A stretch of 64,000 bases of DNA from Vitreoscilla massiliensis. Its GTDB lineage: Bacteria; Pseudomonadota; Gammaproteobacteria; Burkholderiales; Neisseriaceae. The stretch covers positions 1,321,053 to 1,385,052 of the forward strand of contig NZ_LN898221.1 of assembly GCF_001457815.1 (NCBI RefSeq). The letters run 5' to 3'. Positions 15,384 through 24,000 of the stretch are shown piece after piece. Positions within the stretch are counted from its first letter, which is position 1. Each line of letters begins with the position of its first letter. A model generated the notes under the pieces. That model did not search any database. It saw only the letters and a list, made by a program, of their open reading frames with translations, and was not told where the DNA came from. The position numbers were made by a program, and so were the translations under genes.

Positions 15384-16745
15384 TTAATGCTGTCGATTTG
15401 ACGACAAAGATTTGCTTAACAGCTGCTGTAATTCTTGCGCCGCCTCATGCCGATTGGCGGCGGCTTTGCTTTCTTTCACGCCATTTAAGGCCGACCATTC
15501 GGCATGGCTGCGGGCACGGCGCAAAGGGCTGGGCAAATTGCTGTTCGGCCAAATCACCGCAGCGGCCTGTAAATCCAAGGCTTGCTGCGCCGCATGGCCG
15601 CGTTGCATTAAGGCCAAAATCAAGCCTTGCGCACGCGTCGCCAGCAAGGTAATGGTGGCGGGGTCTATGTGTATGGTTTTGACACCACTGAGCCGGTCCG
15701 ACAAACTGCCCATGTTCGACAACACCCCACCGATGACGCCGCCTATGGCCGCACCCATGCCACCGGACAAACCAGCGGTGGCCGCATCCACGCCCAAACC
15801 GATTAACGCGCCCACCGCCGCACCGGTACTGGTGCGCAAGCCAAATTGCTTGAGCAATTCGGGGTCAAACGGGTCTTGGCTAAACGCCTTGGGCATCCAA
15901 TCGGCCGGTAAATCCGCTTGTTGGTAAAAACGAAACGCTTGCAACACATCTTGTTGAAAATGGCGCTCGCGCTGACGCACCTTGTTTTGCATTTGTGCCA
16001 ATACCGGCTCAACCGGGTCTTCGTCTTTAACGGTTTCCACCAAGGCCGCCACTTCCAGCAAGAAATGCGCCATCAAACGCCACGCCGCGTCTTGCAAACC
16101 TTGCCATTCCAAGGTGCGCACGGTTTGCAGCTGTTCCAACACCGCTTTGCGATTGAGCAAGGTATCCAATTGCCGCCACAAACGCATCTCGCCATCAAAA
16201 TCAAACGCCACCGTGTCAAACTGGCTGTGCACATGCAAACCGCGCCGCGCCAGCATCTCATGCCACGCTGCCGCATCGCCTTGGACGCTGAAATTAAACA
16301 CCGGCATCACCGGCTTGGCGCACCACGACAACACCGTCAATTCGTCTTTGTATTTGGCCAACACCGGCTCGCGCGCATCGATGACATACAGGCTGACATC
16401 GCTGCCCAACACTTGCCGCAATACCTTGGCCTCTTGGCTAAACACATCTTGTGCCACATCGGCCTGTAACAATTGCTGGATGCGCTCTATGCCATCGTGG
16501 CGGCTGGACGTGTGTTGTTCTAACCAGTCCAATACGCCTCCTGCATCTTCCAAACCGGGGGTGTCAAACAAACGCAACAACACCTGCTCGCGGCTGCTGA
16601 TTTCCGCCGCTTCGACATGACGCGTGGTCGCCGGCGCGTTTTTGACTTCGCCAAAACCCTCGTCACGCAGCAAAGTGCGCAGCAGCGAGGTTTTGCCAGT
16701 ATTGGTGTGCCCCACCACCGCGATGTTCAAGGCCTCATTCTTCAT
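15384..16745 (-). CDS. DUF3482-type GTPase
   Basis: A 453-residue P-loop GTPase. The N-terminal G domain has IAVVGHTNTGKTSLLRTLL (G1), the switch Thr in PATTRHVE, LFDTPGLEDAGG (G3, DTPG) and VMPVFNFSV where a G4 NKxD would be expected; the usual NKxD is not recognisable. After a helical region, a glycine-rich hydrophobic segment (GAAVGALIGLGVDAATAGL... GAAIGGVIGGVLS, about 315-345) suggests membrane insertion. Starts at 16745 (MKNEAL) and 16757 are both possible. It overlaps the upstream DUF2868 gene by 11 bases. These two families are commonly adjacent in proteobacteria and probably act together; the process is unknown. Confidence 0.8.
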   Translation of the reverse strand: MKNEALNIAVVGHTNTGKTSLLRTLLRDEGFGEVKNAPATTRHVEAAEISSREQVLLRLFDTPGLEDAGGVLDWLEQHTSSRHDGIERIQQLLQADVAQDVFSQEAKVLRQVLGSDVSLYVIDAREPVLAKYKDELTVLSWCAKPVMPVFNFSVQGDAAAWHEMLARRGLHVHSQFDTVAFDFDGEMRLWRQLDTLLNRKAVLEQLQTVRTLEWQGLQDAAWRLMAHFLLEVAALVETVKDEDPVEPVLAQMQNKVRQRERHFQQDVLQAFRFYQQADLPADWMPKAFSQDPFDPELLKQFGLRTSTGAAVGALIGLGVDAATAGLSGGMGAAIGGVIGGVLSNMGSLSDRLSGVKTIHIDPATITLLATRAQGLILALMQRGHAAQQALDLQAAAVIWPNSNLPSPLRRARSHAEWSALNGVKESKAAANRHEAAQELQQLLSKSLSSNRQH

Positions 16746-18078
16746 CACTTGCACCATTCCATTGCCATTCTATCGCCTGTTCATTCAAGGCTTGCTGCCA
16801 CAAGCGCAAGCGTTCGCCGTCTTCGTTTTCGCCCCACAAACACACCAACAAACCGCCTTTGGCCGCATCGGCATAAGCATCGAAGCGGCGCATGCTGCCG
16901 CGTTCGGGCAAACTGTTCACGCGCACCGCCAAATGCAAGCGCACAGGAGCGGCCTGTAAGTGTTGCAACAAGGCTTCTTGCTCACTGCGGCTGTCGATGA
17001 TGCCCAAGTCTTGCGCATTTACAGGCCGCATTTGCAGCAAACTCGCGCTGTCAGGCAGGCTTTCCCACGCGGCGAACACAATGCTTGCTGTCGCTAACGG
17101 AGCATGGCTGCGTTCGCGCTTGGCGTCGGCGCGGTAATCGCTGCCACTGTCGACAATTTGGGTTTGCCACAAGCGGCGCAAGCGCTGGTAATACGGCAGC
17201 TCCAGCGGCAACTGCGGCCTGTAAGCCCGCACGCGCCAGCGGCACAACAGCCACGCCAACAAACGCGGCACAATGCCATACACCAATAAAGACGACCACA
17301 GCAAATTCGCCCACTGGCGTGAAAATGCCACATCGCCAACGCTTTGACTGGCGGCAACGGTGTGCGCATCGGGCACGTTCAGACCCAATACATGTGGCAG
17401 CCATGCCAGTGCCGCCACCACGGTGTTCAAACTGCCTTGGTCTAGCAGCGTCGATTGCCAGCTGAACGTGTATTGGCGCACCAACAACATCATCACCACG
17501 CCCAATAACAAGCCGCCCAAACTCGCCAACCACATGCTGTGGCTGATGGCACCGACCAACCACTTCATGGACGGCTGTGCCAAGTGTTCACGCAACAAGG
17601 CCAATAAGGCTTGTTGTTCGGGCTTGCGCTGCACGCCCCAACCCAAACCGGCCTGTAACCACGTTGGCAAGCGCACTTGCGGCTTCAACAAATACACGAG
17701 CCACCACAAGAACACCAAGGCATTCACGCCCAACACACTGACCAACACATAAAAGAAATTCAGCGCCGGCGTTTGCATCAAACCGACGGCGGTGAAAATG
17801 CCCACCACCAACCACAGCACCCACAACACTTGCTTGAGTAACAGCGCCCGACTGACATAGTTTTGCAACAGCGTGTGCACATGCTGGTCGCTGTCTATGC
17901 GCTGCGCCCGCAGCCACAGCTTGCTGTCAAAATCAGCAGCGCTGTGTTTTAACTCGGTATTGATGCGCGCAGGGTCGCTGGCAAACACATGGTGTTGCTC
18001 CTCCAAGCGGCGCACCAATTCTATGTAGGCATAACGAAATGGAATCACAATAAGCCTAGGTGGTAACAGATTTGGCAT
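16735..18078 (-). CDS. DUF2868 membrane protein, partner of the adjacent GTPase
   Basis: A 447-residue inner-membrane protein of unknown function. It has a charged N terminus (YIELVRRLEEQHH), a helical pair (LLKQVLWVLWLVVGIFTAVG; LNFFYVLVSVLGVNALVFLWW), a further membrane pair in the middle (WLASLGGLLLGVVMMLLV; LLWSSLLVYGIVPRLLAWLL) and a cytoplasmic C-terminal domain. This layout is that of DUF2868 proteins. It precedes and overlaps the DUF3482 GTPase, the usual family pairing. Four or more uptake-sequence copies lie inside the two genes (16950, 17020, 17214, 17650), coding for short Leu-Gln-Ala-Ala-like or equivalent stretches. Confidence 0.8.
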   Translation of the reverse strand: MPNLLPPRLIVIPFRYAYIELVRRLEEQHHVFASDPARINTELKHSAADFDSKLWLRAQRIDSDQHVHTLLQNYVSRALLLKQVLWVLWLVVGIFTAVGLMQTPALNFFYVLVSVLGVNALVFLWWLVYLLKPQVRLPTWLQAGLGWGVQRKPEQQALLALLREHLAQPSMKWLVGAISHSMWLASLGGLLLGVVMMLLVRQYTFSWQSTLLDQGSLNTVVAALAWLPHVLGLNVPDAHTVAASQSVGDVAFSRQWANLLWSSLLVYGIVPRLLAWLLCRWRVRAYRPQLPLELPYYQRLRRLWQTQIVDSGSDYRADAKRERSHAPLATASIVFAAWESLPDSASLLQMRPVNAQDLGIIDSRSEQEALLQHLQAAPVRLHLAVRVNSLPERGSMRRFDAYADAAKGGLLVCLWGENEDGERLRLWQQALNEQAIEWQWNGASDEE

Positions 18079-18109
18079 TGTATCGGGGGAAATTGGATTT
18101 AGACAATGT

Positions 18110-18136
18110 TTACAGGCCGCTGCAAGCGGCCTGTAA
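18110..18136. terminator. Inverted uptake-sequence hairpin
   Basis: TTACAGGCCGCT (18110-18121) and AGCGGCCTGTAA (18125-18136) form a 12-bp stem with a 3-base loop, in TTACAGG-first order. It sits 12 bases after the end of the minus-strand esterase gene and has no T-tract, so termination strength is uncertain. Confidence 0.6.
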
Positions 18137-18148
18137 CTAATGCTTTAC

Positions 18149-19924
18149 TTAAAAGCGATAAGAAGTATTCAAATACAGCGAGGTTTGCGCATTCGGCGCA
18201 TCGCCCACTTGCGCCAACACACCCGCGCCCACTTGCCACTGCGGCGTGACATTGCCATTCACACCCAGCTCCAACACGCCGCTGTTTTTGGCATCGCCGG
18301 TTTTCACGGGCAACACAAAATGCATTTTGTCGACGCTGTTCAAACGCGCACCGACCACATCGTCAACGTCTTTGAACTCATGTTGCCACTGCGCCGAGCC
18401 ATACACGTGCCAAGCATCGTTCAGCGCCACTTGTGCTTGGTAGCCCAAACTCGATTGGATGGAAATGTGCTCTTGCTCGTCAAAACTCATGGCGGTAGAG
18501 AGTTTGCCATCTTCTTTGAGCGATTTCACCGTCGCTTTTTGCGCACTCACCCCAATCATCGGTCCATGGGTGACGCGGCCTTGTTGCCAATTCAAACCGG
18601 CACTGATTTTGCCGCCGTATTGGTCACCATCGGCGCTGCTGTTGTGCACGCGTTCGGCCACACCCAATTGCACACGGCGGTGGCTGTCGACATCCAAATT
18701 GGCATAATACACTTGGCCGTTCAGCCACAGGTTTTGCTGCTGCCAACGCCCGTACAGGCCGCCTGCCAAGCGTTGCTGTTCATAGCCACTGCCTGCCGCC
18801 AACTTGCCATCTAAGTTGTCATAAGCCAAAAACGCACCGGCCGTCCAAGCACCAATGCGCTTGTCCACGCCCAACATCCATGCGCTGCCGGTGCCATCCA
18901 ATTCCGTGCCCAAAGCATCGCCACTGCCCAACACCGCCGCGCCTTGTCCCCACACCGCCACACCGCTGTCTTGTACCTCAGCCACATTGTGCAAGCGGCG
19001 ATCGATTCTTTGCATTTGTGCCACACCGGCTTGATTGGCCGCCGGTGCCAACACCACCACTTGTTGCGGCGCGGTCAAGACCGCCGCAGCATAATCGGCC
19101 AAGACCGTGTGCCCAGCCGTGGTTGGATGCACGCCATCGGCAAACAAATACGTCTTATCGGCATTGGGCTCGAGCAAATTGGCAGGGCCGCATTGCAAAG
19201 ACGACACCGCACCACACGCCGGCGTGGTGACGTTTTTCAAACCAAAGCTGGCGGGATTGGCCGCCGCTTCATGCAGCAAACCAGCCACATCCAACGGAAT
19301 CACATTGGCTTTGGTATTGGCCAATTGACCGTACAAAGCCTGATTGTAAGCCGTGCCCAATTGCGTGCCCGCAGCGGCATTGCCTGCAAACGCTGGCGTC
19401 ATGCCCAAATCGGGAATGTTGGGCACCAAGATGTAGCGCGCGCCGGCTTGCGATAAGGCGCTGACCACAGTGACGTGTTCAATAATCGCTGAAGTAATCG
19501 TGGCCTGTGCCGGCGCACCAGCGGTAATGGCGAACAAATCATTGGCGCCGCCCCACACCGTGTACAAAGCATCGCTGTCCAAGCGATTGCCTTCTACCGC
19601 ACGCAATTGCTGCAATTGTGTGCGCAAAGACGGAATCGGCACAGTGACGCCACCAACGGTGGTGCTGCTGTCCACACCGACGCGCGCACCGCCTACGGCA
19701 TAATTCGTCCCTTGTTTGCTACTCGGGTCGGCAGACGTGCCCAGTTTGTCAGCCAATTGTTGCGACCACACTGCACCCGGATTGGTGGTAAAGCGTTGGC
19801 CCATGAATTGACCGCTGTCGGTCAAGCTGTCGCCCAAGAAATAGGTATTGGAAAACGGTCCTGCATGCGCCGCAGCGCTGAAGCCCAACAAAGCGACCCA
19901 TGCCGCCAATTGCGTTTTTTTCAT
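18149..19924 (-). CDS. GDSL-esterase autotransporter (EstA-like)
   Basis: A 591-residue outer-membrane esterase. MKKTQLAAWVALLGFSAAAHA is a Sec signal peptide with an AHA-type cleavage site. The passenger (about 22-300) is a GDSL lipase/esterase: block I FLGDSLTDSG with the nucleophile Ser, block III GGANDL, and block V DGVHPTTAGH with the catalytic Asp and His. Residues about 330-591 are a beta-barrel with alternating hydrophobic strands, ending SLYLNTSYRF with the terminal Phe recognised by Bam. AAGGAG lies six bases before the ATG. The family includes EstA, EstP and the McaP esterase, which cleave short acyl esters at the cell surface and can aid adhesion or motility. Single-gene unit. Confidence 0.92.
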   Translation of the reverse strand: MKKTQLAAWVALLGFSAAAHAGPFSNTYFLGDSLTDSGQFMGQRFTTNPGAVWSQQLADKLGTSADPSSKQGTNYAVGGARVGVDSSTTVGGVTVPIPSLRTQLQQLRAVEGNRLDSDALYTVWGGANDLFAITAGAPAQATITSAIIEHVTVVSALSQAGARYILVPNIPDLGMTPAFAGNAAAGTQLGTAYNQALYGQLANTKANVIPLDVAGLLHEAAANPASFGLKNVTTPACGAVSSLQCGPANLLEPNADKTYLFADGVHPTTAGHTVLADYAAAVLTAPQQVVVLAPAANQAGVAQMQRIDRRLHNVAEVQDSGVAVWGQGAAVLGSGDALGTELDGTGSAWMLGVDKRIGAWTAGAFLAYDNLDGKLAAGSGYEQQRLAGGLYGRWQQQNLWLNGQVYYANLDVDSHRRVQLGVAERVHNSSADGDQYGGKISAGLNWQQGRVTHGPMIGVSAQKATVKSLKEDGKLSTAMSFDEQEHISIQSSLGYQAQVALNDAWHVYGSAQWQHEFKDVDDVVGARLNSVDKMHFVLPVKTGDAKNSGVLELGVNGNVTPQWQVGAGVLAQVGDAPNAQTSLYLNTSYRF

Positions 19925-20076
19925 TATTTCTCCTTATTGGTATTGTTGCTTGCTCCTGCCAACTTGAGCATAGCAGAAACAGGCCTACTTCGAGCGGCCT
20001 GTAAGCTTGCTTTCATACAAACAACATATTTACAACACCCGTTTACAAGCGCAGCGCATCGGTTTATGTTGTCGCC

Positions 20077-21384
20077 ATGAACACAGCCCCACTGAACATC
20101 GCCATCATCGGCAGCGGCATGGCCGGCCTGACCGCCGCCTATGTCTTAGGCCAACACGGCCACCGCGTCAGCATATTTGAAAGCCAAGCCAAAAACGGCT
20201 TGGCCGCCCACAGCACCGCTTTTGGCGGCGGCATGATAGACGCGCCACTGCGGGTGATGAACCCACAATTGTGGTCGCACACCTTGGCCTTGGCCGCGCA
20301 CGTGGGCTTAAACCTGTACCGCGTGCGCACCGACATGGCGTGCAGCTGGACCCAACACGGCCACATCGGTGCCACTTGGTTCAGCAGCCGTCGCCATCCG
20401 CGCGTGAATTTTCCGCTGCTCGGTAATTGGCGCCACATGGCCGCGGTGCCGCAATTGGCTTGGGGGATATACCAACTCAAGCAAGCGCTGACGCGAGTGC
20501 ATGAGCTGGATAAAGACATCAGTTTGCACGCTTGGCTACAGCGCCACCCGATGCCATCCTTATTGTGGCAAGGCTGTGTGGTACCGGTATTGCTCACCGT
20601 CTGCACTTGCGATGTCGCCACCTTGCTGCAATGGCCTGCCCGCCCCTTGCTGTGTTTTGTCGATTTGTTATTGCAAGATGCCGGCCTGTACCGTCTGCAC
20701 GGCGGCACGCAAGCCTTGGCCAGTGCCTTGCAACAAGACACGCTGCTATACAGCCACCATGCCGTCACCGCGGTATACCAACAAGCGCAGCAAGTGTGGC
20801 TGCGCGATGCCAGCGAGCACAGCCATTGTTTTGACCACGTCATCGTTGCCACCCCAACGCAAGCGTGCGGCTTTCTGGACAACGCCCAATACGCCACCGA
20901 AAAACGCCTAATGCTGCAATTGCCGTACAGCAGCGGCGACTTGGTCAGCCACACCGACACCAGCGCCATGCCCCAACATCGCCGCGATTGGTCGCCGCTG
21001 CACTACAGCATGAGCCGCGATTTTCAAAACCACAGTTTCAGCGTGTGGCTCAATCCTATTGAAGCGAGTTTGGACAATGATGCCACACCCGTATTCCAAA
21101 CGTGGAACAGCTTAACGCCGCTGCAAGACTCCGCCATCGTGCAACACACGCGCTTGAACCGCTCTGTCTGCACCGTCGATTCATTGCGCAGTGTCCAAGC
21201 TTTGCAAGACTTACAGGCCGCTTCCAGTAACACAAGACGCTTGTGGCTGTGCGGCTCGTGGAGTTGTGACGGCTTGCCGGTATTGGAGTCGGCAGTGACT
21301 TCGACCTTGAGCGTGTGTGCACATTTGGGTGCAAACCTCGATTTGCGCCTAGGCAGCGCCCAAGTGGTGACGGTGTCACCATGA
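20077..21384 (+). CDS. FAD-dependent amine-oxidase-like oxidoreductase
   Basis: A 435-residue flavoprotein. The N-terminal Rossmann dinucleotide motif is IAIIGSGMAGLTAAYVL (GxGxxG at about 12-17) followed by the acidic strand end VSIFES. The C-terminal part keeps the FAD-closing pattern LWLCGSWSCDGLPVLESAVTS. It matches COG2907-type predicted NAD/FAD-binding proteins, relatives of phytoene desaturase and amine oxidases. In many bacteria these sit with a SAM-dependent lipid methyltransferase (the cyclopropane-fatty-acid synthase neighbourhood), and here too a methyltransferase follows with an ATGA overlap. A lipid-modifying role is inferred. Confidence 0.78.
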   Translation: MNTAPLNIAIIGSGMAGLTAAYVLGQHGHRVSIFESQAKNGLAAHSTAFGGGMIDAPLRVMNPQLWSHTLALAAHVGLNLYRVRTDMACSWTQHGHIGATWFSSRRHPRVNFPLLGNWRHMAAVPQLAWGIYQLKQALTRVHELDKDISLHAWLQRHPMPSLLWQGCVVPVLLTVCTCDVATLLQWPARPLLCFVDLLLQDAGLYRLHGGTQALASALQQDTLLYSHHAVTAVYQQAQQVWLRDASEHSHCFDHVIVATPTQACGFLDNAQYATEKRLMLQLPYSSGDLVSHTDTSAMPQHRRDWSPLHYSMSRDFQNHSFSVWLNPIEASLDNDATPVFQTWNSLTPLQDSAIVQHTRLNRSVCTVDSLRSVQALQDLQAASSNTRRLWLCGSWSCDGLPVLESAVTSTLSVCAHLGANLDLRLGSAQVVTVSP

Positions 21385-22163
21385 GCAACCGCCGCGACCG
21401 CATTAACAGCGCCCTGTTGGGCGATGCGCGCGCACAAGCTTGGAGCAATTTAGGCTATTGGCAAGAGGGTCACAGCGATTACCCAACGGCAGCCAAAGCT
21501 TTGGCGCTGCAATTGGCCGAACAAATAGGCTTACAGGCCGCGGATGCGGTTTTGGATGTGGCCTGTGGTTATGGTGCTTCCTTGAATCTGTGGCATGAAT
21601 GGGGGCTGCGCGAGATTGTGGGTTTGGAACAGCAAACGGCGTGTGTGGCGGCATGGCAAGACGATGCGCGCTTTCAGTGCCTGCATGGGCGCATACAAGA
21701 CAGTGAGGCGCTGGTGCAGGGGCGGCGCTTTGATGCCCTTATCGCCATTGATGCGGCGTATCAGTGGGAGTTATCAGCATGGCTGACGCAAGCGCATGCT
21801 TTATTACACAACAACGGCCGCTTAGGCTTTCATTTTTTGCTGTTGGCAAACGATTTTGCCCAGCGTCCTCGTGCACAACAAGCGTGGACACGGCGATTGT
21901 TGCAACTGGTCGGTGTGCAGACTTTGCTCAATCAAGCGCAATTACAGGCCGCCTTGCAAACGCCTACAGCGCATTGGCAAGATGTGTGCATCACCGACCT
22001 CAGCCACCAAGTCTTGGCCGGTTTCGGCCGCTATGCACAGTCCTTGCCCTGTACACCATTGGGTTTCGATGGCTTCAAAATCCATGCCACTGGCTGGCTG
22101 TGTCGCCATTTATACCGACAGCGCAGCGTGCGCTATGTCAGCGTGAGCCTGCGCAAGGCCTGA
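21381..22163 (+). CDS. Class I SAM-dependent methyltransferase
   Basis: A 260-residue methyltransferase. Motif I is VLDVACGYGASLNLW (about 58-72), followed by EIVGLEQQ (motif II acidic residue) and FDALIAIDAAYQW (motif IV), the fold order of class I enzymes such as the small-molecule and cyclopropane-synthase-like methyltransferases. The ATG at 21381 overlaps the upstream stop (ATGA), and an ATG further upstream at 21315 would lie inside the flavoprotein gene. Substrate unknown; partnership with the flavoprotein is inferred from coupling. It carries uptake-sequence copies at about 21531 and 21943. Confidence 0.78.
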   Translation: MSNRRDRINSALLGDARAQAWSNLGYWQEGHSDYPTAAKALALQLAEQIGLQAADAVLDVACGYGASLNLWHEWGLREIVGLEQQTACVAAWQDDARFQCLHGRIQDSEALVQGRRFDALIAIDAAYQWELSAWLTQAHALLHNNGRLGFHFLLLANDFAQRPRAQQAWTRRLLQLVGVQTLLNQAQLQAALQTPTAHWQDVCITDLSHQVLAGFGRYAQSLPCTPLGFDGFKIHATGWLCRHLYRQRSVRYVSVSLRKA

Positions 22164-22207
22164 AACTGCGTGCCTGCAACACCTCAATACTACATGACTA
22201 TCAACAA

Positions 22208-22233
22208 GCGGCCTGTAAACCGTTACAGGCCGC
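22208..22233. terminator. Inverted uptake-sequence hairpin terminator
   Basis: GCGGCCTGTAA (22208-22218) and TTACAGGCCGC (22223-22233) form an 11-bp stem with a 4-base loop, 45 bases after the methyltransferase and between convergent genes. Confidence 0.7.
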
Positions 22234-22305
22234 ATCAATTGCTGGTTTCACATCAGCTTAAGGTTTTGCCCACACTGACCTTCCCTTGCAACAGTGCTGC
22301 CACGC

Positions 22306-22728
22306 TCAGTAATACACATACTCAGCGATGGCAGCACCGTGGTAACGATCGAAAAAACCAGGGCTGGTCACGCCGATTTCCATGCGGTAAACCACTTTGC
22401 CCTGTTTTTTCCATAAAACTCGATACTCTTCACGGTATTGGCTCAAGTCATGATCGTATACCAGCGTTTCCGTAGGCGAGATATCGATGTATTTATTCTT
22501 ATACTGCGGCAACTCTGCCAACACATATGGCTGCACCGATGCGGGCAATTTCTTTTTCATCTCTTTTAAATGGTATTCATACGCAGCCGGCATGCTGGTG
22601 TTTGAATACCAACACACATAGCGCACATATTCGTTCTTGTACACCGGCTCTTTGCAGTGTTTGCTCATCAGCGCCCAAGCACTGGGGCTGAGCAGACACA
22701 GTGACACCACCATCCATTGCATGCGCAT
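22306..22728 (-). CDS. Small secreted protein of unknown function
   Basis: A 140-residue product with a signal peptide (MRMQWMVVSLCLLSPSAWA, cleavage after AWA). The mature part holds two early Cys residues (KHCKEPVY, RYVCWYSN) that could form a disulfide, and is rich in Tyr and Lys. AAGGAGGG precedes the ATG, a strong ribosome site. I do not recognise a family. It follows the sugar dehydrogenase gene on the same strand with a gap of only 27 bases (22729-22755) and may be co-transcribed with it. Confidence 0.75.
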   Translation of the reverse strand: MRMQWMVVSLCLLSPSAWALMSKHCKEPVYKNEYVRYVCWYSNTSMPAAYEYHLKEMKKKLPASVQPYVLAELPQYKNKYIDISPTETLVYDHDLSQYREEYRVLWKKQGKVVYRMEIGVTSPGFFDRYHGAAIAEYVYY

Positions 22729-22755
22729 ACACCCTCCTTTCCAGCGCCACCATAC

Positions 22756-23910
22756 TCAGCGCGGCAGCAATTGCAATAAGCGTCCATTGCTGCCGTCTTC
22801 CAGCAGCCAGATTTCACCGTTTGCCCCTTGCGACAATGCGCGCATGCGCTCGCCCATATCGTAACGCCCCACTTCTTGCGCGTGCTCACCATCCAAAGCC
22901 ACGCGGATTAAGGCTTGTGACGACAGGCCGCTGATAAGCATTTGCCCTTGCCAAGCCGGAAATTGTTGTCCACTGTACATCAACATACTCGAAGGCGATA
23001 TCACCGGCGTCCACGTGATTTTCGGCGCGATGAATTCAGGACGGGTGTCGTGATCGGGAATGACACGGCCGCTGTAATGGTCGCCATTGGAAACGATGGG
23101 ATAGCCATAATTGCCGCCTTTTTGTATCAGATTCAATTCATCCCCGCCTTTGGGCCCCATTTCGTGCGCCCACAAACGGCCGTCGCTGTCCCAGCCCATG
23201 CCCAACACATTGCGGTGGCCTAGCGACCACACTTGCGCCGCCACCCCGCCTTGGCTGACAAACGGATTGTCATTAGGCACGCTGCCATCGTCGTTCAAAC
23301 GCACGATTTTGCCCAAATTGCTGCTCATGTCTTGTGCCGGCGTGAATTTTTGCCGCTCGCTCGACGAAATCCACAGCTTGCCATCGCGGCCAAACAGCAA
23401 TCTGTGGCCGTAATGGCCGTCACCCGTTACCTTCGGCACTTGTCGCCACAACACTTGCAGGCCGCTTAAACGCGCGCCTTGTCCATCCACATCCAATCGT
23501 GCCCGCGCCACCGCCGCACCTTGCTCATGTGCGTCACCCGCTTCGGCATAACTCAAATAAATGAAATGATTGTTGGCAAAATCCGGATGCAAAGCGACAT
23601 CGCCCAAACCGCCTTGGCCCGCATCTACCACTGCCGGTACGCCGCTGATGGCGGTTTTTTGCCCGCTTTGCGGCTGCACCAACCACAGCTGTCCTGCTTT
23701 TTCAGTCACCAATAAGCGCCCATCGGGCAAAGCCGCCAAAGCCCACGGCCGCTTGAACGCCATCACTGTTCGCACCGTGAACGGCGCTTGGGTTTCCACT
23801 GCCACCACATTGCTGGCAGGACGCTCAGTACGAGCCACACTGTCGGCAGAACAGGCCGCAAGCGCAGCCCAAACCATCAACCACATCGCTGTTTGTTTGC
23901 CTTTTTGCAT
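22756..23910 (-). CDS. PQQ-type soluble aldose sugar dehydrogenase, lipoprotein
   Basis: A 384-residue six-bladed beta-propeller of the GSDH/YliI family, which oxidises aldoses in the periplasm with PQQ as cofactor. A lipobox (WAALAAC) after a hydrophobic segment marks a lipoprotein. Family segments seen are RPWALAALPDGRLLVTEKAGQL, GGLGDVALHPDF (Gly and His near the active site), GHYGHRLLFGRDGKLW, GHRNVLGMGWD, WAHEMGPKGGDELN and ITWTPVISPSSM. The start at 23910 is chosen because GGAGG lies upstream; an in-frame ATG at 23940 would add residues before the signal. PQQ biosynthesis genes are not in this window. Confidence 0.87.
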   Translation of the reverse strand: MQKGKQTAMWLMVWAALAACSADSVARTERPASNVVAVETQAPFTVRTVMAFKRPWALAALPDGRLLVTEKAGQLWLVQPQSGQKTAISGVPAVVDAGQGGLGDVALHPDFANNHFIYLSYAEAGDAHEQGAAVARARLDVDGQGARLSGLQVLWRQVPKVTGDGHYGHRLLFGRDGKLWISSSERQKFTPAQDMSSNLGKIVRLNDDGSVPNDNPFVSQGGVAAQVWSLGHRNVLGMGWDSDGRLWAHEMGPKGGDELNLIQKGGNYGYPIVSNGDHYSGRVIPDHDTRPEFIAPKITWTPVISPSSMLMYSGQQFPAWQGQMLISGLSSQALIRVALDGEHAQEVGRYDMGERMRALSQGANGEIWLLEDGSNGRLLQLLPR

Positions 23911-23957
23911 AGACCATCCCCTCCATATCATCTGATACACGGCAGTGTAATGGAAAT

Positions 23958-23990
23958 GCGGCCTGTAAATGCTTACAGGCCGCTGTTTTA
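23958..23990. terminator. Inverted uptake-sequence hairpin terminator
   Basis: GCGGCCTGTAA (23958-23968) and TTACAGGCCGC (23973-23983), followed on the plus strand by TGTTTTA. It lies between two minus-strand genes and would end the AbrB-family gene transcript. Confidence 0.7.
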
Positions 23991-24000
23991 ATGTGTTTTT

